From: Anaerotignum sp. MB30-C6
GTDB lineage: Bacteria; Bacillota; Clostridia; Lachnospirales; Anaerotignaceae
Reading direction: 5' to 3'
NCBI RefSeq assembly: GCF_030908465.1
Contig: NZ_CP133078.1
Coordinates: forward strand, 496,001 to 560,000
DNA length: 64,000 bases
Shown here piece by piece: positions 1 to 6,929 of this stretch (the stretch's first letter is position 1; each line of letters opens with the position of its first letter). The position numbers and the translations under genes were made by a program. The notes under the pieces were generated by a model, which saw only the letters and a program-made list of their open reading frames with translations, had not been told where the DNA came from and searched no databases.

Positions 1-2
1 AA

Positions 3-719
3 ACAGAAGTCTTTTTTGGGATAGAAAATGTAAAGGGGTATACGTTTTATTATCAAAAATTACTTTCTCTTGTTATGGGCTTAGAAGAAGGACAAATTAT
101 TTCTAATGAATCCATGGAGCCTGCCTGTAAAAGAGCTTTGCAGAAATATATTAAAAAAGAATTTTATGCTGAAGCTAGTCAAATCACTTCGTATCAACCA
201 AGAATTAAAGTAGGATTTAAAAAGGTAGTGAAGAAAGTTGCGGTAGCTACACTCATTGCAGCAATGAGTTTTTCTATGATGATGGTTGCAAATGCCGAGT
301 TTAGAGAAAAGGTGATTTCCTGGGCAATTGAAATCTTTGAAAAGTATAGCATCTTTGAGTTGAACAGTGATGAAGCACAAACAATAGAAAATTTACAAAA
401 GTATGCACCATCTTACATTCCCAGTGGTTTTAAGCTAGATAATACAGTTAACCAGCCGAGTTTGATTTTGTTTGAATATAGTAATGGTAATTCTAATTAC
501 CTTGATATTTTAATGAGTATATCGGATACAAGAGTTTATATGGATACAGAGGGTGTCTCCGTAGAAGAACTAGAAATGTTAGGTTCTACAGCATATTATT
601 ATAACAAGGATGATGTGAAATGTATTATTTTCGAAAAAGATGGTTTTCATTTTGAAGTATATGGCTCCATTAGGAAAGAAGATTTAATCATGGTGGCTGA
701 GGGAATTAAAAGTCAGTAA
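3..719 (+). CDS. Membrane-anchored DUF4367-like protein, 5' end outside window
   Basis: The frame is open from the left edge with no stop, so the ATG at 75 is probably internal and the gene is partial. What is visible: a basic cytoplasmic stretch, one membrane segment at about residues 55-75 counted from the ATG at 75, then an extracellular domain of about 140 residues with alternating beta-type sequence. This architecture matches C-terminal DUF4367/DUF4179 proteins that usually follow an ECF sigma gene and act as anti-sigma factors in Clostridia. The sigma gene, if present, would lie left of the window. The family call is by resemblance; the anti-sigma role is inference. Confidence 0.6.
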   Translation, partial: TEVFFGIENVKGYTFYYQKLLSLVMGLEEGQIISNESMEPACKRALQKYIKKEFYAEASQITSYQPRIKVGFKKVVKKVAVATLIAAMSFSMMMVANAEFREKVISWAIEIFEKYSIFELNSDEAQTIENLQKYAPSYIPSGFKLDNTVNQPSLILFEYSNGNSNYLDILMSISDTRVYMDTEGVSVEELEMLGSTAYYYNKDDVKCIIFEKDGFHFEVYGSIRKEDLIMVAEGIKSQ

Positions 720-744
720 AAAAGTTTTTTTGGAAAATTATAAA

Positions 745-793
745 AAAGTTTGTCCCTTTTTTCCTCCTAGTACGTTATATGGGTGAACCCATA
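745..793 (+). promoter_or_regulatory. Possible promoter and 16-bp palindrome before secreted protein
   Basis: A T-rich element around 750-762 (TTGTCCC then a T run) is followed by CGTTATAT at 773-780 and a perfect palindrome TATGGGT-GA-ACCCATA at 778-793. The layout could be an ECF-type promoter, fitting the neighbouring anti-sigma-like gene, but I cannot match it to a named consensus with confidence. Confidence 0.3.
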
Positions 794-815
794 AAACATA
801 CAAGGAGGATTTTTT

Positions 816-1247
816 ATGAACAAGAGAAAATTTACAGCACTAACTCTGACAGCAATGATGGCCATTTCTGTTCAAGCAGCTTCGGTATCGGCCGCTCCAT
901 TGGAGATTTCTAATACCGAAGTTGTAGGATCAAACCAGGTGATTAGGCCACAATGGGAAAGCACTACCATGGTTATTCCGTCGATCTCCAATTCCGGACG
1001 TAGTATTTCGGTTTCTGTTTTAATTACACCGAAAAGCAAAACAGAAAAATCTGTAGGTACAGTTTATTTGCAGAAGTATAGCGGACGTAGATGGGTGACC
1101 GAAAAATCTTGGTCAATAGACGATAGCGGAACTGTAGATATTACAAAGACCTATACAGGAAAAAGTAAGGTGAAATATCGTACAAAGGTTGTTGTCACCA
1201 CTGGAGCGGATAAAATCACCGCTACATCAAGTGAAATTACTCTCTAA
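816..1247 (+). CDS. Secreted protein of unknown function, 143 aa
   Basis: An AAGGAGG ribosome-binding site sits 8 bases before the ATG. Residues 1-27 form a signal peptide: MNKRK, a hydrophobic core, then a VSAAP cleavage region. The mature part of about 116 residues is rich in Ser, Thr, Val and Lys with alternating hydrophobics, suggesting a small beta-sandwich, and has no Cys. No family recognised. Its closeness to the anti-sigma-like gene and the next secreted gene suggests an envelope-related cluster (inference). Confidence 0.7.
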   Translation: MNKRKFTALTLTAMMAISVQAASVSAAPLEISNTEVVGSNQVIRPQWESTTMVIPSISNSGRSISVSVLITPKSKTEKSVGTVYLQKYSGRRWVTEKSWSIDDSGTVDITKTYTGKSKVKYRTKVVVTTGADKITATSSEITL

Positions 1248-1474
1248 GATAAGCTTTGAAAAGCATGTCTCATTTTTATAATTCTTAAGATATAAGTGAG
1301 AATAAGTACAAATAAAAGAGTGTAATTAAGAAGCAACTTATTTTTAAAAAGCTATTTAGAAAATGGGGTTATTTTAATAATAAAAGCCCGATGGAGCTTC
1401 CATAGAAAGAGTACCAGATAAAATTTAGTATACTCAAAGTGAAACTATTATAGTTATTGAAAGGGGAATTTACT

Positions 1475-2266
1475 ATGAAAAAATTGTTTTCTTTAGTTTT
1501 AGCATCTATAATGGCGTTGGGAATATCCACAATATCATTTGCAGCTGATTTTTCTGTGGAACAAAAACTTCAGCAAATGGGGGTGCCGAATAGATTATTG
1601 GCAACAATGCCTGAAGAGATAAAAGAAGATATGGCTAAATGCTACGATGAAGGCGGCACATATGGCGGTACAGATACGCAGATTGTGGAGATGGGGCATA
1701 CTGATAAACGTATGACAAGGAGCGCTATTTCATCAAGAAAACTTGAGTTAGAAGTAACCTATATCACAATGCCAGATGGTAGAGGTGGAACTGCACATAG
1801 AAAAGTATATGGAGACTTCAGATGGCTAACTAATCCAGGGTCATTTGAGTGTGATGCAGTTGCTTTAGAATGGGGTAATGGTTGGGTTTTATCAGATCGT
1901 AAAGACCCGTCATTTGTTTACCAGTATTATGGTGCAGAAAGTGGCAAAATTTTTTCTGAATCAACAAGATTAAATACAAATAATTCGATTTCTGAACCAA
2001 ATGCTGGATTGTGTTATACCAAGCTAAAATTAAGAACTACTGTTAAGAATGGGAATGAAACAGCAGTTGACCATAATGGGTGGTTAATGCTTGAACTCGA
2101 GAGAGATGGCGGTGCAAGAAGCACAAATGTTATTGTTAAATATATACAGACTGGAGTTAGATTCATACCGGTAGGTTCTATTAGTTTTAAGTCAGGCAGT
2201 ATTTCAGTTACACCAACAATTATACATAAGGTTGGACAATCTAAATCAAATTTTACTATGAGGTGA
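1475..2266 (+). CDS. Secreted protein of unknown function, 263 aa
   Basis: The ATG at 1475 is preferred because AAAGGGG lies 8 bases upstream; a TTG at 1457 in the same frame precedes that site. Residues 1-24 form a signal peptide (MKKLFS, hydrophobic core, SFAAD). The mature protein contains several aromatic and Gly-rich stretches and basic beta-like segments near its C terminus. No catalytic motif or family recognised. A small membrane ORF follows after one base and is probably co-expressed. Confidence 0.7.
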   Translation: MKKLFSLVLASIMALGISTISFAADFSVEQKLQQMGVPNRLLATMPEEIKEDMAKCYDEGGTYGGTDTQIVEMGHTDKRMTRSAISSRKLELEVTYITMPDGRGGTAHRKVYGDFRWLTNPGSFECDAVALEWGNGWVLSDRKDPSFVYQYYGAESGKIFSESTRLNTNNSISEPNAGLCYTKLKLRTTVKNGNETAVDHNGWLMLELERDGGARSTNVIVKYIQTGVRFIPVGSISFKSGSISVTPTIIHKVGQSKSNFTMR

Positions 2267-2267
2267 T

Positions 2268-2447
2268 ATGATATTGACAGTTTTTATTAATGCTATTATT
2301 GGGGGGATAATATATTACATCCATTTTATCAACACCACAGAAAAAAATAAAACATATGCAAAAGTAAATTCGGTACTGATTGCTGTTTTTGTATATTTTT
2401 TTATATGGAATTTTATTGCATATTTTGACATGTCACTATCTTTTTAA
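2268..2447 (+). CDS. Small two-helix membrane protein, 59 aa
   Basis: The ATG lies one base after the stop of the preceding secreted-protein gene, and AGGTG at 2261-2265 is a possible though very close ribosome-binding site, so translational coupling is likely. The product has two hydrophobic segments, residues about 3-21 and 36-52, joined by a short polar loop (NTTEKNK). Such helix-loop-helix proteins accompany secreted partners, toxins or bacteriocin-like peptides, but nothing here shows which. Frame, spacing and hydrophobicity support a real gene. Confidence 0.5.
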   Translation: MILTVFINAIIGGIIYYIHFINTTEKNKTYAKVNSVLIAVFVYFFIWNFIAYFDMSLSF

Positions 2448-2540
2448 TGCAAGAAAGGATTTTCTAAAGTAAACTATAGAAATATAATGAATAGTGACTA
2501 GTAGAAATTAATATTTTATAAAAAGATTTTTAGGTGCCCC

Positions 2541-2577
2541 AAAACCCTTCTCGCTAGAGAGGGGTTTTTAATTTTAA
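2541..2577 (+). terminator. Terminator after the secreted-protein cluster
   Basis: AAAACCCTTCTC (2541-2552) and GAGAGGGGTTTT (2557-2568) form a 12-bp stem with one G-T pair and a 4-base loop, followed by a T-rich tail. It also lies downstream of the cotJ remnant on the other strand and may work both ways. Confidence 0.7.
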
Positions 2578-2598
2578 GATTATAATAATGTCTAGCCT

Positions 2599-2718
2599 TT
2601 AAGGATATACCCTATTGGAGTAAGCACCACCATATTGCTCAAGCATAATTTTAGCTAAACGTGCATTGGGCGTTTTTATGTTAATGGGGAACTGTAATTT
2701 TTTTTCATAAATCCACAT
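2599..2718 (-). pseudogene. cotJC: Truncated cotJC remnant, 39 aa
   Basis: The ATG directly abuts the stop of cotJB (TAAATG). The product starts MWIYEKKLQFP and continues to LEQYGG, matching the N terminus of CotJC, the manganese-catalase-like third protein of the CotJ operon. After about 31 matching residues the sequence diverges and stops at 2599. Full CotJC is close to 190 residues with four metal ligands, all missing here, and no continuation is visible in other frames before the terminator at 2541. It could still be translated as a short peptide. Confidence 0.75.
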
Positions 2719-3003
2719 TTACATACACTCCTTTCCAGCCAAAGATACGTTTGCAGATCTCTGCCATGGCCAAGGATTGTTATCCCATTGCCATTGACTT
2801 GTATCCGTTGCATAACTGCGGAAGGAGCAAAGCGGTCCATAGTTTTGTTCATATTTCATTCGCAAAGAGTCAGCCGCTGTAATTACTTGATTATATACGT
2901 CAATTGCCTCAATATTATCGGGGTGGGTATTCAAAAATAGACCTAAGTCAAGAGAAATAAAATCCAGTTCCATTAGTTTTGTCATCATCGCATCACGTGT
3001 CAT
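2719..3003 (-). CDS. cotJB: Spore coat protein CotJB
   Basis: 94 residues. The motif series LDLGLFLNTHPDN, YGPL and NNPWPW is typical of CotJB, a small coat component of endospores that works with CotJA and CotJC. It starts 3 bases after cotJA ends and is followed without gap by the cotJC remnant. Expression would be expected from a mother-cell sigma factor in sporulation (family knowledge). The length is normal. Confidence 0.85.
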   Translation of the reverse strand: MTRDAMMTKLMELDFISLDLGLFLNTHPDNIEAIDVYNQVITAADSLRMKYEQNYGPLCSFRSYATDTSQWQWDNNPWPWQRSANVSLAGKECM

Positions 3004-3006
3004 TGC

Positions 3007-3258
3007 TTAAACCTCCTTTGCAAGCTGATAAAGATGCCATCCTGAACAATAGGGTACTACTAAATCAGAAAAAATTGTGCCGCAAACAAGACTTTGCATT
3101 TGGTTCATGGTCGTCGAATACGGTTGAAATGGTACATAAGCCTGGGCCAATTCCATTGATTCTTCAATAATAGGGGTATATTCGGGCATCATATTGTTGG
3201 GCATTGGGCTGGCAAAGTTACAGTTATCAGGAACGAAGTTTTTACACATTTCCTTCAT
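3007..3258 (-). CDS. cotJA: Spore coat-associated protein CotJA
   Basis: 83 residues, first gene of a minus-strand cotJA-cotJB-(cotJC remnant) operon. The central LAQAYVPFQPY and the following GTIFSDLVVPY correspond to the CotJA core (LAxAYVPxQ, GTLFPEL). AAAAGGAGGC at 3263-3272 is a strong ribosome-binding site. Its presence marks the organism as a spore former. The operon end is disrupted, so whether a functional CotJ complex forms depends on another cotJC copy elsewhere. Confidence 0.85.
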   Translation of the reverse strand: MKEMCKNFVPDNCNFASPMPNNMMPEYTPIIEESMELAQAYVPFQPYSTTMNQMQSLVCGTIFSDLVVPYCSGWHLYQLAKEV

Positions 3259-3331
3259 AAGAAAAGCCTCCTTTTGGTTTTTACAATATCATGATATGGA
3301 GGATAAAAAATAAAGTGCTAGTTCAAGTAGG

Positions 3332-3385
3332 GCAAACAAAAAAACTCCCGCCAAGGATATGAACAGAATTTTAGGCGGGAGTTTT
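3332..3385 (-). terminator. Terminator of bioY
   Basis: AAAACTCCCGCC (3341-3352) pairs perfectly with GGCGGGAGTTTT (3374-3385) around a 21-base loop. Read on the minus strand the stem ends in a run of seven T. Confidence 0.85.
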
Positions 3386-3387
3386 AC

Positions 3388-3915
3388 TTATACATTGCTG
3401 AGGTAAGTTTGTACTTTTCTACCAACGATACAAGAAAGAATGATTTTTACAAAGTCCAGAGGAAGGAACACGAAAGCACCCAGGGGCAGTGTAGCTAAAA
3501 AGCTGGCATTGGTTACCCTTGCCAACCAAAAGGTTCCGATGGCATAAGTAACGATGGTGCCAAGGAACGCACCAGTCATTTGAGTCCCCAGGGAGTTAGG
3601 ATATTTATGAACAAAGTAAGAAGTAATTGCAACTAAAAAAAGATAACCTATGATATAGCCACCGCCAGGACCGGCAAACTTAGCTAAACCTGCAGTATAG
3701 CCAGAGAAAACTGGAATACCAATCATGCCGATGAAAATGTATAGGGCTGTTGCAGAAATTGCCTGTTTTGGGCTTAATACATAAGTAGATAAATAAAGGG
3801 CAAAGGTGCAAAGAGTAAGAGCCACGGGGCTGAATGGAATAGGAATACTAATTGGGGCTAAAATACAGATAATGGCTGTCATTAAGCCTATTTTGGTTAA
3901 GTCCTTTGTTTTCAT
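3388..3915 (-). CDS. bioY: Biotin ECF transporter substrate-binding protein BioY
   Basis: 175 residues, six predicted membrane segments. The N-terminal region with PISIPIPFSPVALT and the Gly-rich AGPGGGYIIGYLF are BioY signatures. BioY binds biotin in the membrane and works with a shared energising module (EcfA, EcfA', EcfT) encoded elsewhere. It stands alone between its own promoter and terminator. AAAAAGGAGC precedes the ATG. An inverted repeat overlapping the promoter resembles a BirA operator, so repression by biotin is likely. Confidence 0.93.
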   Translation of the reverse strand: MKTKDLTKIGLMTAIICILAPISIPIPFSPVALTLCTFALYLSTYVLSPKQAISATALYIFIGMIGIPVFSGYTAGLAKFAGPGGGYIIGYLFLVAITSYFVHKYPNSLGTQMTGAFLGTIVTYAIGTFWLARVTNASFLATLPLGAFVFLPLDFVKIILSCIVGRKVQTYLSNV

Positions 3916-3942
3916 GGTAAGCTCCTTTTTATTTTTTATTGA

Positions 3943-3997
3943 ATTGTAAACCTTCAGGTGGTAGTTGTCAACTAAAGGCGAAAAATAGGTTTACAAT
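3943..3997 (-). promoter_or_regulatory. bioY promoter with split BirA-like operator
   Basis: On the minus strand: TTGACA (3971-3966), 17-base spacer, TACAAT (3948-3943). Perfect 10-base half-sites ATTGTAAACC and GGTTTACAAT flank the promoter, at 3943-3952 and 3988-3997. A second palindrome TAGTTG-T-CAACTA (3962-3974) covers the -35 box. The half-sites match BirA sites as I know them (TTGTWAACC / GGTTWACAA), but they lie 35 bases apart instead of the usual 14-16. Confidence 0.75.
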
Positions 3998-4082
3998 GAG
4001 ACATTTAAAAAAAGTAAAAGACGAGAGCCGCAAATTATGATAAACTGATATAAAGTTTACTTTGTAAGAAAGGGTGGATTGG

Positions 4083-4532
4083 ATGAGTAGAATATGCAAC
4101 CAGTGTGGACATGACGTTGGACAAGAAGATCTTTATTGTATAAATTGTGGCATTTTCCTAGAAAAGAATGTAAATGGCAGTGGCAAAGGCCAGCAGAAAA
4201 CACCTTCTAAGGATGGGTCTAATGCCCCCTTATCTTTAGGGGATTATATGTTTATTGGATTGATTTTGATGATACCCATAGTTAATCTTATTGTTCTTTT
4301 CATTTGGGCCTTTGATAAATATGGAAATTTAAATCGCAAAAACTTAGCAAAAGCAGGATTAATTTACCTTGGTATATTCACTGTAATGACAATTGTTTTT
4401 AGCATTGGCTTAGTGCGAGCTGTTATGTTGGATGAAAGAATTTTTCCCCAAGAAGAATATTATGAATACCATATTGAACATCCAGATATGGATGAGTGGA
4501 TGCAATTGCCCTATGGTACAGATGAAACGTGA
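4083..4532 (+). CDS. Zinc-ribbon membrane protein, 149 aa
   Basis: Residues 1-25 hold a zinc ribbon with two CxxC pairs (CNQC and CINC). A polar linker follows, then two to three membrane helices between about residues 50 and 115 and an acidic C-terminal tail (QEEYYEYHIEHPDMDEW). ATG 4083 is chosen because AGAAAGGGTGG lies just upstream; a GTG at 4074 is also in frame. Such proteins are common in Lachnospiraceae without assigned function. A second zinc-ribbon membrane protein is encoded at 44142. Confidence 0.7.
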   Translation: MSRICNQCGHDVGQEDLYCINCGIFLEKNVNGSGKGQQKTPSKDGSNAPLSLGDYMFIGLILMIPIVNLIVLFIWAFDKYGNLNRKNLAKAGLIYLGIFTVMTIVFSIGLVRAVMLDERIFPQEEYYEYHIEHPDMDEWMQLPYGTDET

Positions 4533-4580
4533 GTTTTCTAGGAAGTTGTTCAGGAAAAAGTGTTAGATATAGAGTTGAAG

Positions 4581-4619
4581 CGAGTAGCAGCAATCGGGGG
4601 GCTACTCGTTATTTTTTTG
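4581..4619 (+). terminator. Terminator after zinc-ribbon membrane protein
   Basis: CGAGTAGC (4581-4588) pairs with GCTACTCG (4601-4608), followed by TTATTTTTTTG. The remaining bases to the lonB start are AT-rich and hold nothing else I can identify. Confidence 0.85.
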
Positions 4620-4875
4620 TAAAAACCTTTTTGGTGGAAGATTTTCTTTGTTTTTTGGAGGCAAAGGAGTTCCTGTTGAAAATATCCGAAAATATCCTAC
4701 GGTTTACACTCCCCAAAATGCTCCCTTCATTCAGGATTCATTAGATAGTTGTTTCTACAAAAGTTCATCTGGCTGAATAAGCACTGTAAATAGCAGATGT
4801 TTTTTGTAAATTATGGATAGATTACTTTTTTTTTGAAATAATAATACCAGAAAAATGAAAATGGGAGGGGATCTT

Positions 4876-6534
4876 GTGACGGGATGGAGTGTACTGACCA
4901 TAGTACAATTACTTTTTTTCGGTATGGGTACGTACTACTTTTTTACAAAGAGCAAGAAAAAATTATTAGGAGGCGGGTTTTCTCCTGATGAAAACTTAAA
5001 ACAAATGGAAGACCTTGAGAACATGAGAAGCCGAATGTTAACAGAGCCTTTGGCTGAGCAAACTCGTCCAAGGGATTTGACTGAAATAATTGGGCAAGAG
5101 AAGGCAGTTAAGGCATTAAGGGCGGCCTTATGTGGACCAAATCCCCAACATATTTTGATTTATGGCCCTCCAGGGGTTGGGAAAACAGCGGCGGCTCGTT
5201 TGATTTTGGAGGAGGCAATAAAGAAAGCGGACAATCCTTTTGATGAAAAAGCTAAATTTGTGGAAATTGATGCAACCACCCTGCAGTTTGACGAAAGAAA
5301 TATTGCAGACCCCCTTATGGGCTCTGTTCATGATCCAATTTACCAAGGGGCAGGCGCCTTTGGACAGGTGGGTGTGCCTCAGCCAAGGCCTGGGGCGATT
5401 TGCGAGGCCCACGGTGGCGTATTATTTATTGATGAAATTGGGGAACTGCATCCTGTTCAGATGAATAAGCTTTTAAAGGTATTAGAGGATAGGATTGCCC
5501 GTTTTCAAAGCAGTTATTACAGCAGAAACAACAAAAATATACCGCCTTATATTCATGAGATTTTCCAGAAAGGGATGCCTGCGGATTTTCGTTTGATTGG
5601 CGCTACCACAAGGAATCCCTCGGACATTGCCCCTGCCCTGAGATCTCGGTGTACGGAAATATTTTTCGAAGGCTTAGATGAGAGAGCCGTGGAGCAAATT
5701 GCAAGAAACAGCTTAAATCGTGGGGGTGTTCCCTATGAGGAAGGACTTTGTGAGAAAATTGCTTGTTATGCCCGAGGAGGGAGAGATACGGTAAATATGG
5801 TTCAATCCTTGACCTCTTTGGCGGCAATGGAAGGAAATCGAAAAATTACTTTTGCAGATTTAGATTGGGTGGCTGAAACAGGGAGGTATCAACCAATTTT
5901 GCGTAGGAAAGTAAGCGGAAATGCTCAAATTGGCGTAGTCAACGGTATGGCTGTGCAAGGCAGTGGTGGCGGTACCTTACTTGCTGTGGAGGCAACGGTT
6001 CAGAAAGCATCGAAGGGATTTTTGACGGTAACAGGCATTGTGGAGGAGGAGGAAATCCGTGGCAGACAACACTCCAGTCGAAGAAAAAGTAACGCCCGCA
6101 GTTCTGCAGAGAATGTATTAACTGTTTTGGAGAAATACGGGTTTATAAAAGATGAATATCAGGTGCATATTAATTTCCCAGGAGGTACACCGGTAGATGG
6201 ACCATCAGCGGGGGTTGCCATGTTTTTGGCAGTATACTCTGCTTTTACTGGGGTACCAGTAGATAGCGAGGTAGCTTTAACGGGAGAAATTGGGCTTCTC
6301 GGTCAGGTGTTGCCCGTTGGCGGAGTTGCAGATAAGCTGGAAGCGGCAGTTGAAGCTGGCGTGAAGCTTGCATTCATACCTAAGGAGAACTGGCGGGAAA
6401 ACTATACAAAACTAGGCATTACTGTGGAACCTTTAGAGCACGTAGATTCCCTGTTAGAACATGTTTTCAAAAAGGATGGGGACAGCGTTATTGTTGATGA
6501 AAGCAGCGTGTTAACAGCCAAAGAAAGGGATTGA
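4876..6534 (+). CDS. lonB: ATP-dependent protease LonB
   Basis: 552 residues from the GTG at 4876, chosen because GGGAGGGG lies 5 bases upstream and the N terminus then aligns with Bacillus LonB; an ATG at 4855 lies before that site. Order: one N-terminal membrane segment (about residues 3-22), AAA+ domain with Walker A GPPGVGKTA and Walker B GVLFIDEIGE, and a C-terminal Lon protease domain with catalytic Ser in DGPSAGVAM and Lys in GGVADKLEAA. In Bacillus LonB is made in the forespore (family knowledge). The adjacent lon and engB reproduce the Bacillus lonB-lonA-ysxC order. Confidence 0.93.
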   Translation: MTGWSVLTIVQLLFFGMGTYYFFTKSKKKLLGGGFSPDENLKQMEDLENMRSRMLTEPLAEQTRPRDLTEIIGQEKAVKALRAALCGPNPQHILIYGPPGVGKTAAARLILEEAIKKADNPFDEKAKFVEIDATTLQFDERNIADPLMGSVHDPIYQGAGAFGQVGVPQPRPGAICEAHGGVLFIDEIGELHPVQMNKLLKVLEDRIARFQSSYYSRNNKNIPPYIHEIFQKGMPADFRLIGATTRNPSDIAPALRSRCTEIFFEGLDERAVEQIARNSLNRGGVPYEEGLCEKIACYARGGRDTVNMVQSLTSLAAMEGNRKITFADLDWVAETGRYQPILRRKVSGNAQIGVVNGMAVQGSGGGTLLAVEATVQKASKGFLTVTGIVEEEEIRGRQHSSRRKSNARSSAENVLTVLEKYGFIKDEYQVHINFPGGTPVDGPSAGVAMFLAVYSAFTGVPVDSEVALTGEIGLLGQVLPVGGVADKLEAAVEAGVKLAFIPKENWRENYTKLGITVEPLEHVDSLLEHVFKKDGDSVIVDESSVLTAKERD

Positions 6535-6929
6535 TGGTAGAAGTCTGGGAATGTGCCTTGTCTATTTGACCGCAGGTGGAATTTGGGTTATAATATGTAA
6601 AGTTTTAGCGGAGAACCGTGGATTCAGGCGGCTTTTCTTTTTTAACTCGAAAGACACAGTATTTTGGGAGTCTATCAATACTTTTTTCTCAAAGGAAAAA
6701 GTGTTTATAGGCATATTCAATAGGTGTGCACACCAAGAATTTAGAAAGACTTGGTGTGCTTGAGACACAACAAATATTATCATAATCAGATAAAATTTTA
6801 TGATGATTTCAGGATTGAATGAGAGTTAATGAGAGAGGAGAAGGACTGTATTCCCAAGCTTAGTTCTCCGCTTATATTCTAAAAAAACGCAAATTACCTT
6901 GATTGGATATAGAAAATAGAGGTGGAAGA
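6535..6929 (+). other. Gene-free spacer between lonB and lon
   Basis: I see no supportable gene. The spacer holds a T-rich patch after a weak CCG/CGG hairpin (about 6614-6650), a perfect 10-bp stem GCACACCAAG (6728-6737) with CTTGGTGTGC (6750-6759) lacking a T tail, and GGAGAA/TTCTCC arms around 6837-6870 upstream of lon. No CtsR-type GGTCAAA repeat was found. Confidence 0.5.

Noticed and set aside
4529..4744. 71-codon ORF after the zinc-ribbon gene
   Set aside because: It runs through the terminator stem at 4581-4608 and has no protein-like features.
6551..6763. 70-codon ORF between lonB and lon
   Set aside because: Composition is random and the antisense strand is equally open; no ribosome-binding site.
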